Positions 47,198-55,234 of a stretch of 64,000 nt of DNA are shown one piece after another. Both the position numbers and the translations under genes were made by a program. This DNA is from Polynucleobacter sp. HIN7 (lineage in GTDB: Bacteria > Pseudomonadota > Gammaproteobacteria > Burkholderiales > Burkholderiaceae). Location of the stretch: NCBI RefSeq assembly GCF_030297595.1, contig NZ_AP028138.1, positions 248,001-312,000 of the forward strand, written 5' to 3'. Below the pieces are notes generated by a model. It was not told the DNA's origin and did not search any database. It worked only from the letters and a program-made list of their open reading frames with translations. How positions within the stretch are numbered: position 1 is the stretch's first letter; each line of letters starts with the position of its first letter.

Positions 47198-48331
47198 ATG
47201 ACAACTGAAAAAAGGGGACATGGTCTACTTCGATGGATCGATCAAAAGCTTGGATCTTTGATTCTAGCGATGCTTGGCATTTTTTTAAAGATTCAAAGAG
47301 TTTGGGGTGTCAAAAAGCCAATACCATCCAATTCTTATTTAGTAGTTTGTTTTGGTGCGATTGGTGACTTAATAATTTTGACAAGAGCGGTAAAGACTTT
47401 TCTGGCTGATCAAAAAGTATATTTAGCATGCTCTAACCTTAATTACTCTAGCGCTCTTCTGTATACCGATTTTTATGCAGGTATTGAGTCGATCGATTTA
47501 AAGTCACCCTTATCTATTTATCGTGTGTGTAAAAAATATCAGATTAATCAAATCATCGATAGTACCCAATGGGCTAATATTGGACCAATTATGGTTGGCA
47601 TGGCTTCATTACTCAATACTTATATTATTACCAGAGGGTTTAAATCAAACAATCGCTTTAGATGCTTAACCTACAATCACATTATTGATCATTCAAAAGA
47701 TATTCATGAGGTTGGAAACTTTATCAACCTAATAGTAGGTGGGATAAAAGTAATTAGTAATTCACAACTACCCGAACTACTGACGGATTTGTATCATCCT
47801 CGTCTTCGCAAAACTACACGAAAAGTACTTTTGCATTTATGGCCAGCGGGGTCTAGAGCCTATTTAAAAGAGTGGCCAGAGTCTAATTGGGAAAAGCTTG
47901 CTCATCATCTAGTAAAGAATGGTTATCAAGTCTATTTAAGTGGTTCTCAAAGCGACGCATTAAGGACCCAAAATTTTATTGAGCGCTCTGGCTTGCCGTT
48001 GATCAACCTTGCAGGTGTAATGGATTTAAAATCGCTCTCTGAATTTATCCAAAATGAAATTGAGTTTGCGGTTTCGGTCAATACGGGTGTGATGCATTTG
48101 CTGGTGGAGGCTAAGGTCCCCGTCATTGGCCTTCATGGCCCCACGAACCCCGTGCGCTGGGGTCCCTTGGGATCGGCATCCATCTCATTGCTTCCGCGGT
48201 CTGGCCTATCTGCATACCTACATTATGGATTTGAGTATCCCAAAGCAGACAATTTAGCCTATGCACTCAATATGCTTTCCGTAGAACAGGTTATTGATGC
48301 GATGACAGACCTACCTTCGAGGGATAATTGA
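47198..48331 (+). CDS. GT9 heptosyltransferase-family protein
   Basis: The protein has about 377 residues from ATG 47198; a TTG at 47189 is possible. The GT9 features are YLVVCFGAIGDLIILTRAV near residue 47, LLHLWPAGS and KEWPESNWEKLAHHLV in the middle, and SVNTGVMHLLVEAKVPVIGL plus HGPTNPVRWGP in the C-terminal half. Enzymes of this family usually use ADP-heptose, but members inside O-antigen loci may use other sugars. Its presence here, apart from waaC, is notable. Confidence 0.8.
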   Translation: MTTEKRGHGLLRWIDQKLGSLILAMLGIFLKIQRVWGVKKPIPSNSYLVVCFGAIGDLIILTRAVKTFLADQKVYLACSNLNYSSALLYTDFYAGIESIDLKSPLSIYRVCKKYQINQIIDSTQWANIGPIMVGMASLLNTYIITRGFKSNNRFRCLTYNHIIDHSKDIHEVGNFINLIVGGIKVISNSQLPELLTDLYHPRLRKTTRKVLLHLWPAGSRAYLKEWPESNWEKLAHHLVKNGYQVYLSGSQSDALRTQNFIERSGLPLINLAGVMDLKSLSEFIQNEIEFAVSVNTGVMHLLVEAKVPVIGLHGPTNPVRWGPLGSASISLLPRSGLSAYLHYGFEYPKADNLAYALNMLSVEQVIDAMTDLPSRDN

Positions 48332-48335
48332 ATCT

Positions 48336-49688
48336 ATGAATCGATCCATCAGACTGTCTGACCCCTGGGTTCCGTATGCCATTCGACTTGCTGATGCTCT
48401 CATGATCCTTTCGTCTGGCTTATTGGCATTAGAGTTACGTCAAGCGTTAAATTTAGGAATAGATTTTCCCCCCGACTTATCCGCATACTATGCGATGGTG
48501 ACAATTGCAGTAATTCTCTTTGCTGGATTGCCTGCAACCATATATCGATCATGGCGGGCTTCGCAATTGACAGCCATACTTGCCGGGGTCGCAATTCGTT
48601 GGCTAGCGATTGTGGGTTTAATTTTGTTGTGGTTATTTTTAGTCAAAGCCTCTGATGAGTTTTCACGGACTTGGTTTCTAATATGGACATTTATAGGGCT
48701 AATTTTTTTATCAGTTGAAAGGTTATTTACGTACTTATTTTTGCGACTATTGCGTAAGCATGGCTTTAATTTACGCTATGTAGCACTTGTTGGATCAGGT
48801 CAAGCAGCTATGAATCTAAAAAAACAATTACAGGGGCCCAGTTGGAGTGGGTATTCAATTGCTCTGGAGATTGGCCATATTAATGAAGAATCATTGCGAC
48901 ATCTATCAACTGTTGAAGTAAACGAAGTTTGGTTAGCATTACCACTATCTCATGAGTTTGAAATCAAAAACTTACTAGAGGCTCTTAAGCACAGCACGGC
49001 TACTATTCGCTTTGTTCCTGATTTATTTGTATTAAGATTGATCAATCATGGGGTATCCGATGTTCTAGGGACTCCCATGTTTGATTTATCTGCCTCTCCC
49101 ATGACCGGAACCAATCAATTAGTGAAATGGTTGGAAGATAAAATTTTATCGTTACTGATTTTAGTGATGGTAAGTCCTCTCATGTTGATCTTGGCCATAG
49201 GCGTAAAATTTTCCTCCAAGGGCCCTATTTTTTATCGGCAAGAAAGAGTGGGACTTAATAATAAATCTTTTCAAATGCTTAAGTTTCGATCCATGCTAGT
49301 AGATGTTGAAAATTCAGAGGTGCGATGGGGTGGATCAGCTTCAAAGACAGTTACACGATTTGGCCAATTTATCCGAAAAACGAGTCTCGACGAGTTGCCT
49401 CAATTTCTCAATGTTTTGAAAGGAGACATGTCAATTGTTGGGCCGCGTCCTGAACGTCCAATGTTTGTAGAGCAGTTTAAAGAAGAGATTCCTGACTATA
49501 TGAAAAAGCATTTGGTTAAGGCTGGTATCACTGGCTGGGCTCAAGTGAATGGTTGGCGTGGAGATACAGATCTGAAAGCTCGAATCGAATATGATCTTTA
49601 CTATATTGAGAACTGGTCTTTAGGGTTCGATCTTAAGATAATATTAATGACCTTATTTAGAGTGCTGAATGATAAAAATGCTTATTAA
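48336..49688 (+). CDS. Undecaprenyl-phosphate sugar-1-phosphate transferase (WcaJ/WbaP-like)
   Basis: This 450-residue protein starts repeat-unit assembly by moving a sugar-1-phosphate to undecaprenyl phosphate at the inner membrane. Four N-terminal helices and a CoA-binding-like middle domain precede the catalytic part (about residues 265-450). This has FYRQERVGLNNKSFQMLKFR, KTSLDELPQFLNVLKGDMS, VGPRPERP and GITGWAQVNGWRGD. The sugar (glucose, galactose or another) cannot be told from sequence. Confidence 0.9.
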   Translation: MNRSIRLSDPWVPYAIRLADALMILSSGLLALELRQALNLGIDFPPDLSAYYAMVTIAVILFAGLPATIYRSWRASQLTAILAGVAIRWLAIVGLILLWLFLVKASDEFSRTWFLIWTFIGLIFLSVERLFTYLFLRLLRKHGFNLRYVALVGSGQAAMNLKKQLQGPSWSGYSIALEIGHINEESLRHLSTVEVNEVWLALPLSHEFEIKNLLEALKHSTATIRFVPDLFVLRLINHGVSDVLGTPMFDLSASPMTGTNQLVKWLEDKILSLLILVMVSPLMLILAIGVKFSSKGPIFYRQERVGLNNKSFQMLKFRSMLVDVENSEVRWGGSASKTVTRFGQFIRKTSLDELPQFLNVLKGDMSIVGPRPERPMFVEQFKEEIPDYMKKHLVKAGITGWAQVNGWRGDTDLKARIEYDLYYIENWSLGFDLKIILMTLFRVLNDKNAY

Positions 49689-49750
49689 ATTTTCAATTAA
49701 AGAACTTCAACCTTCATTATGGAAAAGTAAATTATTAAAAAAACAATAAA

Positions 49751-50605
49751 ATGAATAATTCTATGAATCGAAATGATTCCTTATCTGACACTGAAATCTC
49801 TTTAATTGATTTGTTGATATTTTTCAAATCTGCATACAAAACTATCGCAAGTTTCGCTTTATTTGGGATCATAGGTTCAGCCCTTTTCCTCTGGGCGGTC
49901 CCTAAGCAGTACGAGGCCAGCGCTCAAATTAAGATGGCGCAGATCGCAAACGTCAATAATAACAACAACAACATTAACCCCCTGGGCATCACCATCGAGG
50001 AACCGCAGGCCCTCATCGCCCGCATGGCGCTGCCGACCTCCTACACCAAGGAGACCATCGCACTCTGCGGCCTGACCAACCAAAAGGATCCCGAAGCTCT
50101 ACTTGCAAAAAAAGTAAAGTTCAGCATCCCCAAGGGGGTGGTCGGGACAGTGGACCTGAAGGTTCGTGACACCTCCAAAGAAATTGCCAAAGCCTGTATA
50201 AACGCCATCTATCAGCTCATCAAGACTAGCCAAGCCCAGCTCGTTGCCCCCTACATCGATGAGGCCAGCAAAAAATTGAAAATCGAAGAGGAGCGCCTAG
50301 GCCGTGCCACCCAAGTGATCGCCAAGGCCGATAAATCAGGCGCGGCCGTGAGCGCCGCCTATCTCGCCACCCGCGACGAGATTCGCTACCTGCTCGATCA
50401 GATCTCCAGCCTCCAAAACATCATCACCGGCAACGAGAGCCGCTCCGCCCACCTTACAGCCCCGATCTACCTGAAGGAAGAGCCCGTCTCTCCCCAAAAG
50501 CGCAATAGCCTATTAATTGGCCTGATGCTCGGGGGCCTCCTGGGGCTGGTGCTGGCCCTAGCGCGCAAGTGGTACCGATCCAACCGCACGGCTCTTAAGC
50601 ACTAA
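49751..50605 (+). CDS. Wzz-type chain-length determinant, mosaic gene
   Basis: The 284-residue protein has an N-terminal Wzz domain with one helix (about residues 30-50, ending VPKQYEASAQIKMAQI). A central coiled-coil region (about 150-220) precedes a second helix near 250-270, before which the Pro-rich APIYLKEEPVSPQK is typical. It sets O-antigen or EPS chain length. The gene is 27% G+C at 49801-49860 (16/60) but 70% at 49981-50040 (42/60), so it looks like a hybrid joined near 49.88 kb. A run of six Asn residues follows the joint. Confidence 0.88.
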   Translation: MNNSMNRNDSLSDTEISLIDLLIFFKSAYKTIASFALFGIIGSALFLWAVPKQYEASAQIKMAQIANVNNNNNNINPLGITIEEPQALIARMALPTSYTKETIALCGLTNQKDPEALLAKKVKFSIPKGVVGTVDLKVRDTSKEIAKACINAIYQLIKTSQAQLVAPYIDEASKKLKIEEERLGRATQVIAKADKSGAAVSAAYLATRDEIRYLLDQISSLQNIITGNESRSAHLTAPIYLKEEPVSPQKRNSLLIGLMLGGLLGLVLALARKWYRSNRTALKH

Positions 50606-50882
50606 AACGTTAAAATATTAGACCTCAGGCCCTAGAGCTTTTACTCCAGGTAAAAGCCACAAGCATCAAAGTCCGCCCGCCGCAGGGGCTAATGTTGACC
50701 TTTTTTGAGATCTTTCACCTCAACTATTAATAGATGCCAAAGTGTTTAAATGATTTAAGTCCAATAAGGATGAAAGGGTACCCAGAAAAAATCTTTCCTC
50801 TGATCAACAACTGATTATAATAACTAATATCATAAACCGATTTCGGTAAAACTAAACCACTGTAAAGCCGCAGGATAACTTC
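50606..50882. other. Intergenic region with inverted repeat upstream of regulator pseudogene
   Basis: This 277-bp gap separates the wzz gene from the broken regulator. It holds a perfect inverted repeat GCTTTTAC-TCCAG-GTAAAAGC (50637-50657), which may be an operator or a weak terminator (no T-run follows). The sequence ACTATTAATAG near 50.72 kb is a shorter palindrome. No gene is supported. G+C falls again toward the regulator start. Confidence 0.45.
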
Positions 50883-51361
50883 ATGGCCGCAGTCCCCACC
50901 AATCATTCCCTAGAGTTATCGGCGCAGCCCTCTCGACAGTGGCTGGCGGAGGAGTCGTTACATTCAACCACAGGCTCGGAGGCTCACTTAAGACTTCTAG
51001 GTCTCCTGGAGCAAAACACCGTCTGGACCCTGCGCCAGTTGGCTGATGCGCTGGCGGTGAGCCTTGGCAAGACCAACTACTGCCTGCGCGCTTTAAGAGA
51101 CAGGGGCCTCGTCAAATGGGGTAATTTCTCGCAAACCCCAACAAGCTAAAGTACATGCACCTCCTAACCACCAAGAGCATCGCCCAAACGCTTCAACTTA
51201 CCGCTCACTTTTTGCAGTGCAAGAAGCGCGAGTTCGAGGGGTTGCATAGCGAGATAGTGTGCCCGCGTGCCGAGTTGCGAGAAAACATTCCCGGCCCTGG
51301 TGCCGCATCGACCCTGTCGGCTAAAAATTACCCGTTTAGCGCGGGCGCTCCAGTGTGCTAA
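50883..51361 (+). pseudogene. EPS-associated MarR-type regulator, frameshifted
   Basis: The first 88 codons (50883-51149) hold a winged helix-turn-helix: SEAHLRLLGLLEQNT, then TLRQLADALAVSLGKTNYCL and ALRDRGLVKWGNF. The frame then hits a stop. Frame 3 from about 51131 continues as ANPNKLKYMHLLTTKSIAQT and LTAHFLQCKKREFEGL, ending at 51361. The family (MarR-like, EPS-associated) normally has this text joined as NxxNPNKLxYxYLLTP. One missing base near 51130 accounts for the break. The reading assumes no sequencing error. G+C-rich like the 3' part of wzz. Confidence 0.8.
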
Positions 51362-51596
51362 ACCGTATGAATAAGCGAGTGAATAGATTCCAAAGTATGG
51401 CTGTCAAGATGGCTGATGGTCCATTGGGCAGGTACAGAAAAGGCATTGCTGTATTAGAGTTTAGTGCAGCAGCTATGCCGGCAGTATTTTGGATTGCGGG
51501 GGCAAGGGCTCGGAGCGGGCATTAGCGGGCTTGAGTGTCGAAAACTAATGTCTAATCGGGCAAGTCTTTTATTAGCCTCAAAGAAGATTTAATCAG
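51362..51596. other. Gene-poor gap before the aminotransferase operon
   Basis: This 235-bp stretch marks the return to AT-rich sequence. It contains a 52-codon open frame (51367-51525, starting MNKRVNRFQSM) that I do not recognise. It lacks a good ribosome-binding site and is most likely a remnant or chance. The start of the aminotransferase gene at 51597 has no obvious promoter in the last 60 bp that I could identify. Confidence 0.35.
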
Positions 51597-52709
51597 ATGA
51601 GCGATAAGCCAATTTATGTCAGTAAACCATTTCTTCCGCCTTTGGAAGAGTTCACTCCCTATTTGGAGCAAATTTGGAGCAACAAAACTCTCACCAATGG
51701 CGGTCCTTTTCATCAGCAATTGGAAAAAGCGTTATGTAAGTATCTTGGGGTAGATCACATTGCATTATTTAATAATGGGACGATTGCGCTTATAACCGCC
51801 CTGCAGGCTATGAAAATCAAAGGGGAAGTTATTACCACTCCTTACTCTTTTGTGGCTACAGCCCATTCGCTTTTGTGGAATGGAATCGAGCCCGTTTTTG
51901 TGGATATTGATCCCAATACTTTAAATTTAGATCCCTCGAAAATTGAAGCGGCAATCACTTCAAAAACAACAGCTATCATGCCGGTTCACTGCTATGGGCG
52001 CCCTTGTGATGTTGAGGCAATTCAAGAAATTGCAGATCGCCATAACTTAAAGGTAATTTATGATGCAGCGCATGCTTTTGGAGTGAAATGTCATTGTGGC
52101 AGTGTATTGAATCATGGTGATTTGTCCGTGTTAAGTTTTCATGCAACCAAAGTGTTTAATACTTTTGAAGGAGGAGCTGTTGTTTGTTCAGACGTTGAGA
52201 TAAAAAATCTCATAAATCAGCTTAAAAACTTTGGCTTTGTAGATGAGGTTACCGTTGACATTGCAGGCATTAATGGAAAGATGAGTGAAGTTAATGCAGC
52301 TTTTGGTTTGGCCCAGTTAAATCATATTGACGACGCCCTGGAGGCGCGTAAGAAAGTCGATGCGCTATATCGATTCCAATTAAAAAATGTCAATGGGATC
52401 AAATGTCTTGAAGATGCAGGCGAAAAAGTTACTAACTATTCTTATTTCCCAATATTGGTCGATGAAACTTACTCTTTATCCAGGGATCAGCTTTATCAAA
52501 AGTTAAAAAATAACAATATCTATTCAAGACGATATTTTTATCCGCTTATTTCAGATTTTCCAATGTATAAAACATTACGATCATCTAGTTTTTCTAACTT
52601 GCCTGTTGCGCACAGATTATCGAAGCAGGTACTTTGTCTGCCAATGTATCCCGATCTAGATAGTGATGACGTAATCCGAATTACCGGATTAATAAAAAAT
52701 AATCTTTAA
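51597..52709 (+). CDS. DegT/DnrJ-family sugar aminotransferase (VioA-like)
   Basis: This 370-residue PLP enzyme has the DegT fold. The PLP Lys is K185 in FHATKVFNTFEGGAVV, with VIYDAAHAFGV before it. The overall text (TNGGPFHQQLEKAL, LFNNGTIALITALQA, TTPYSFVATAHSLLWNGI, PVHCYGRPCDVE) matches what I remember of VioA, which makes dTDP-4-amino-4,6-dideoxyglucose from dTDP-4-keto-6-deoxyglucose. That substrate would be supplied by rfbA-rfbB in this window. WecE-like or 3-amino specificity is possible. It heads the operon. Confidence 0.85.
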   Translation: MSDKPIYVSKPFLPPLEEFTPYLEQIWSNKTLTNGGPFHQQLEKALCKYLGVDHIALFNNGTIALITALQAMKIKGEVITTPYSFVATAHSLLWNGIEPVFVDIDPNTLNLDPSKIEAAITSKTTAIMPVHCYGRPCDVEAIQEIADRHNLKVIYDAAHAFGVKCHCGSVLNHGDLSVLSFHATKVFNTFEGGAVVCSDVEIKNLINQLKNFGFVDEVTVDIAGINGKMSEVNAAFGLAQLNHIDDALEARKKVDALYRFQLKNVNGIKCLEDAGEKVTNYSYFPILVDETYSLSRDQLYQKLKNNNIYSRRYFYPLISDFPMYKTLRSSSFSNLPVAHRLSKQVLCLPMYPDLDSDDVIRITGLIKNNL

Positions 52710-52726
52710 TAAACTTATCTTTAATA

Positions 52727-54232
52727 GTGAATTTCAGACACAACATTATTGCGAATTACGCTAGCCAAATCTACAGTGTCCTGATAGGCATTTTTATGTT
52801 ACCCCAGTATATAAGTTTCATGGGGCCAGAATCATATGGTCTAGTTGGCCTTTTTACCATGCTGCAATTGTGGTTTTCAATTTTGAATGTTGGCTTAACG
52901 CCAACCCTAGCGCGGGAAACCGCCCGTTTTTATGGGGGTGCAATAAGTGTCCTTAGCTATTTGCAATTAATTAAATTCATTGAAATTATTTTTCTGGGGA
53001 TAGCTTTAATTGGTGGTGGTATGTTGTATCTATTATCTGAGTATATCGCTGGTGAGTGGTTGCAGTTAAAGGAATTGCAAATTAGTGAAGTTCAGTACGT
53101 CTTAAAGATAATCGCCTTAGTTATTGCTATTAGATGGATGTGCGAATTTTATCGCGGCCAAATTAGCGGCGCCGAAAGGCAAGTATGGCTTAGCACTTAT
53201 ACGATCATTATTGCAAGCTTAAGATATGTTGGAATTATTGCTATATTTATGTTGATTGGTGTCTCCCCCAGCATCTTTTTTAATTATCAACTTTGCATCG
53301 CATTGTTAGAACTTATTTGGATCAGATCTTACGCAAATTCTTTGTTACCAACTCTGTGTGCTACAGAAAAATTAAATTTGTCTTTTGAGGTCATAAGACC
53401 GATAACTAAATTTTCCTTGACAATCGCATTTACTTCAACCGTGTGGATTTTTATTACCCAGACTGACAAGCTAGTACTATCTAAAGTATTGCAATTAGAT
53501 GAATATGGCTATTTTACTTTGGCAGTTTTGGCGGCTAGTTTTATTATTGCAATTGGGGGACCTGTTAGTGCCGCTCTTCTTCCTAGAATGGCAAAGTTAG
53601 AGGCTGAGGGTAAACATTTCGAGTTGATTCAGGTCTATCGGAAGGCAACACAGCTGGTAACAATCGTTGCCGGTGCGGCATGCGTGACAATTGTTTTTAA
53701 TGCTGAATATCTCCTTTTAGCGTGGACTGGTAATGAGTTTTTGGCGGCAAAGTCTTGGAAGATATTAACGTTATATGCCATAGGTAATGGGCTTTTGGTT
53801 CTCACGGCATTTCCGTACTATTTGCAGTATTCAAAAGGTGATTTGCGCTTGCATTTAATCAACAATATTGTATTTGTAATAATATTGGTTCCATTGATAA
53901 TCTGGGCTTCTGGCAATTATGGTGGAGTAGGTGCTGGTTATGTGTGGGTTGGTATGAATCTATTTTCTTTTATTGCCCTTGTACCAATTGTTCATAATAA
54001 ATTTGCGAATGGAATTAATAAAAAATGGTATCTCACTGATACGTTAAGTATCATTGCGCTTCTGGTTATAGCCGGTTATTTTTTAAATGATTTTATGATA
54101 TTAAGCGAAAATCGTTTATATCGAATTGCTGAAATTTTGTTATTTGGATTGACAGTATTGATATTAGGCGTAATAGCTTCGTCAGAGTTTCGATTGAAAT
54201 TTTTATATCTACTTAATTTTAGGCAAAAGTAA
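52727..54232 (+). CDS. Second polysaccharide flippase (MATE/Wzx superfamily)
   Basis: The 501-residue protein has about 12-14 membrane helices and begins with a GTG codon. The start NIIANYASQIYSVLIGIFML and MGPESYGLVGLFTMLQ resemble the PST/Wzx group of transporters. It is longer than the flippase at 40.1 kb and differs in sequence. It lies between the aminotransferase and the acyltransferase, so it may export a distinct repeat unit or a variant of it. Confidence 0.82.
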   Translation: MNFRHNIIANYASQIYSVLIGIFMLPQYISFMGPESYGLVGLFTMLQLWFSILNVGLTPTLARETARFYGGAISVLSYLQLIKFIEIIFLGIALIGGGMLYLLSEYIAGEWLQLKELQISEVQYVLKIIALVIAIRWMCEFYRGQISGAERQVWLSTYTIIIASLRYVGIIAIFMLIGVSPSIFFNYQLCIALLELIWIRSYANSLLPTLCATEKLNLSFEVIRPITKFSLTIAFTSTVWIFITQTDKLVLSKVLQLDEYGYFTLAVLAASFIIAIGGPVSAALLPRMAKLEAEGKHFELIQVYRKATQLVTIVAGAACVTIVFNAEYLLLAWTGNEFLAAKSWKILTLYAIGNGLLVLTAFPYYLQYSKGDLRLHLINNIVFVIILVPLIIWASGNYGGVGAGYVWVGMNLFSFIALVPIVHNKFANGINKKWYLTDTLSIIALLVIAGYFLNDFMILSENRLYRIAEILLFGLTVLILGVIASSEFRLKFLYLLNFRQK

Positions 54233-54324
54233 TTTCTACTTTTCAATTAATTACTGAATGAAAAGCTGGGAAAATATATAATATAAAATTTATAATATTT
54301 TTTAATAGTCTTGAGTTGATAAAA

Positions 54325-54981
54325 ATGATTTTATATATTTATTGTGCTGGCGGTTTTGGCAAAGAAGTTATTGATGTGGCACGTCGTAAAAATAATGTTT
54401 TAAATTTATGGACGGACATTAAATTTATCGATGATATTCGGACCGAGAATTATTATCATAACGCTGAAGTATTAAAATTTGATCAAATAACCGATGCGAT
54501 AGAAATTGAAGATTCTGAATTTATTATTGCCAGTGGAGAGCCTATTGCCCGCTGTAAACTCTTTGAAAAGTTGCGGACCATAAATGTAGATTTTACAAAC
54601 CTAGTTGATATTTCAAGTCTAGTGTCTGATTCAGCATTATTGGGTAACGGTGTTTTTGTGGCCCCCTTCTGCTCCATTTCAAGTAGCGTTGTACTTTCTG
54701 AAAATTCTTGCGTCAACACGATGAGCATTATTGGTCACGATGTTTGTGTAGGTAAGAATTCAGTAATTTCTTCTATGGTTAATCTTGGCGGGACATGTAT
54801 TATCGGTGCCGAGAGTTATATTGGTATGGGCGCTTTAGTTAAAGAGGGCGTAAAAATTGGTTCTAACTCAATAGTTGGAATGGGGTCAGTTGTATACAAC
54901 GACATCCCTGATGGCATGATTGCCATAGGTAATCCAGCTCGCGTATCTCGTCCCAACGCTGATCAAAAAGTTTTTAAGTAA
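54325..54981 (+). CDS. PglD/NeuD-like sugar acyltransferase
   Basis: This protein (about 218 residues from ATG 54325) has the small Rossmann-like head (IYCAGGFGKEVIDVARR) and a left-handed beta-helix with hexapeptide repeats such as IIGHDVCVG, IGMGALVKEGVKIG and VGMGSVVYNDIP. The His in IIGHD is the likely catalytic base. PglD and NeuD relatives acetylate amino sugars. Because an ACP and acyl ligase follow, the donor may be an unusual acyl group. The acceptor may be the product of the aminotransferase. Confidence 0.85.
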   Translation: MILYIYCAGGFGKEVIDVARRKNNVLNLWTDIKFIDDIRTENYYHNAEVLKFDQITDAIEIEDSEFIIASGEPIARCKLFEKLRTINVDFTNLVDISSLVSDSALLGNGVFVAPFCSISSSVVLSENSCVNTMSIIGHDVCVGKNSVISSMVNLGGTCIIGAESYIGMGALVKEGVKIGSNSIVGMGSVVYNDIPDGMIAIGNPARVSRPNADQKVFK

Positions 54982-54994
54982 GAAAGGAAATGCC

Positions 54995-55234
54995 ATGAGC
55001 AATAAAGCTAAATATGATCAAATTTTTATTGATTCTTTCTCGGTAACGGCAGATCAATTGAATGATAAATTTGTATACCAATGTGTGCCAGCGTGGGATT
55101 CGGTTGGTCATATGGGCATGATTGCGGCCCTCGAAGATGCTTTTGGGATCATGATGGAGACCGAGGATATTATCGAATTCGGTTCATATACGATTGGCAT
55201 CGAAAAGCTAAGTAAATACGGTATAGAGATATGA
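54995..55234 (+). CDS. Acyl carrier protein
   Basis: The 79-residue acidic protein has the ACP fold with the phosphopantetheine Ser36 in AWDSVGHMGMI, a variant of the usual DSL motif. DAFGIMMETEDIIEFGS forms the next helix. It has GAAAGG upstream. It is not the housekeeping ACP (no fabF or fabG pair beside it). It is coupled to the ligase by a 4-bp overlap (ATGA), so it likely carries the acyl chain used by the enzymes that follow. Confidence 0.92.
   Translation: MSNKAKYDQIFIDSFSVTADQLNDKFVYQCVPAWDSVGHMGMIAALEDAFGIMMETEDIIEFGSYTIGIEKLSKYGIEI

Noticed and set aside
51155..51361. A separate small gene beginning at ATG 51155
   Set aside because: Its text (HLLTTKSIAQT, LTAHFLQCKK) is the C-terminal continuation of the MarR-type regulator in another frame. 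It is better read as part of the frameshifted pseudogene.
51367..51525. 52-codon ORF after the regulator pseudogene
   Set aside because: No family recognised, no ribosome-binding site, and it lies in a disturbed region. Mentioned only as part of the gap.
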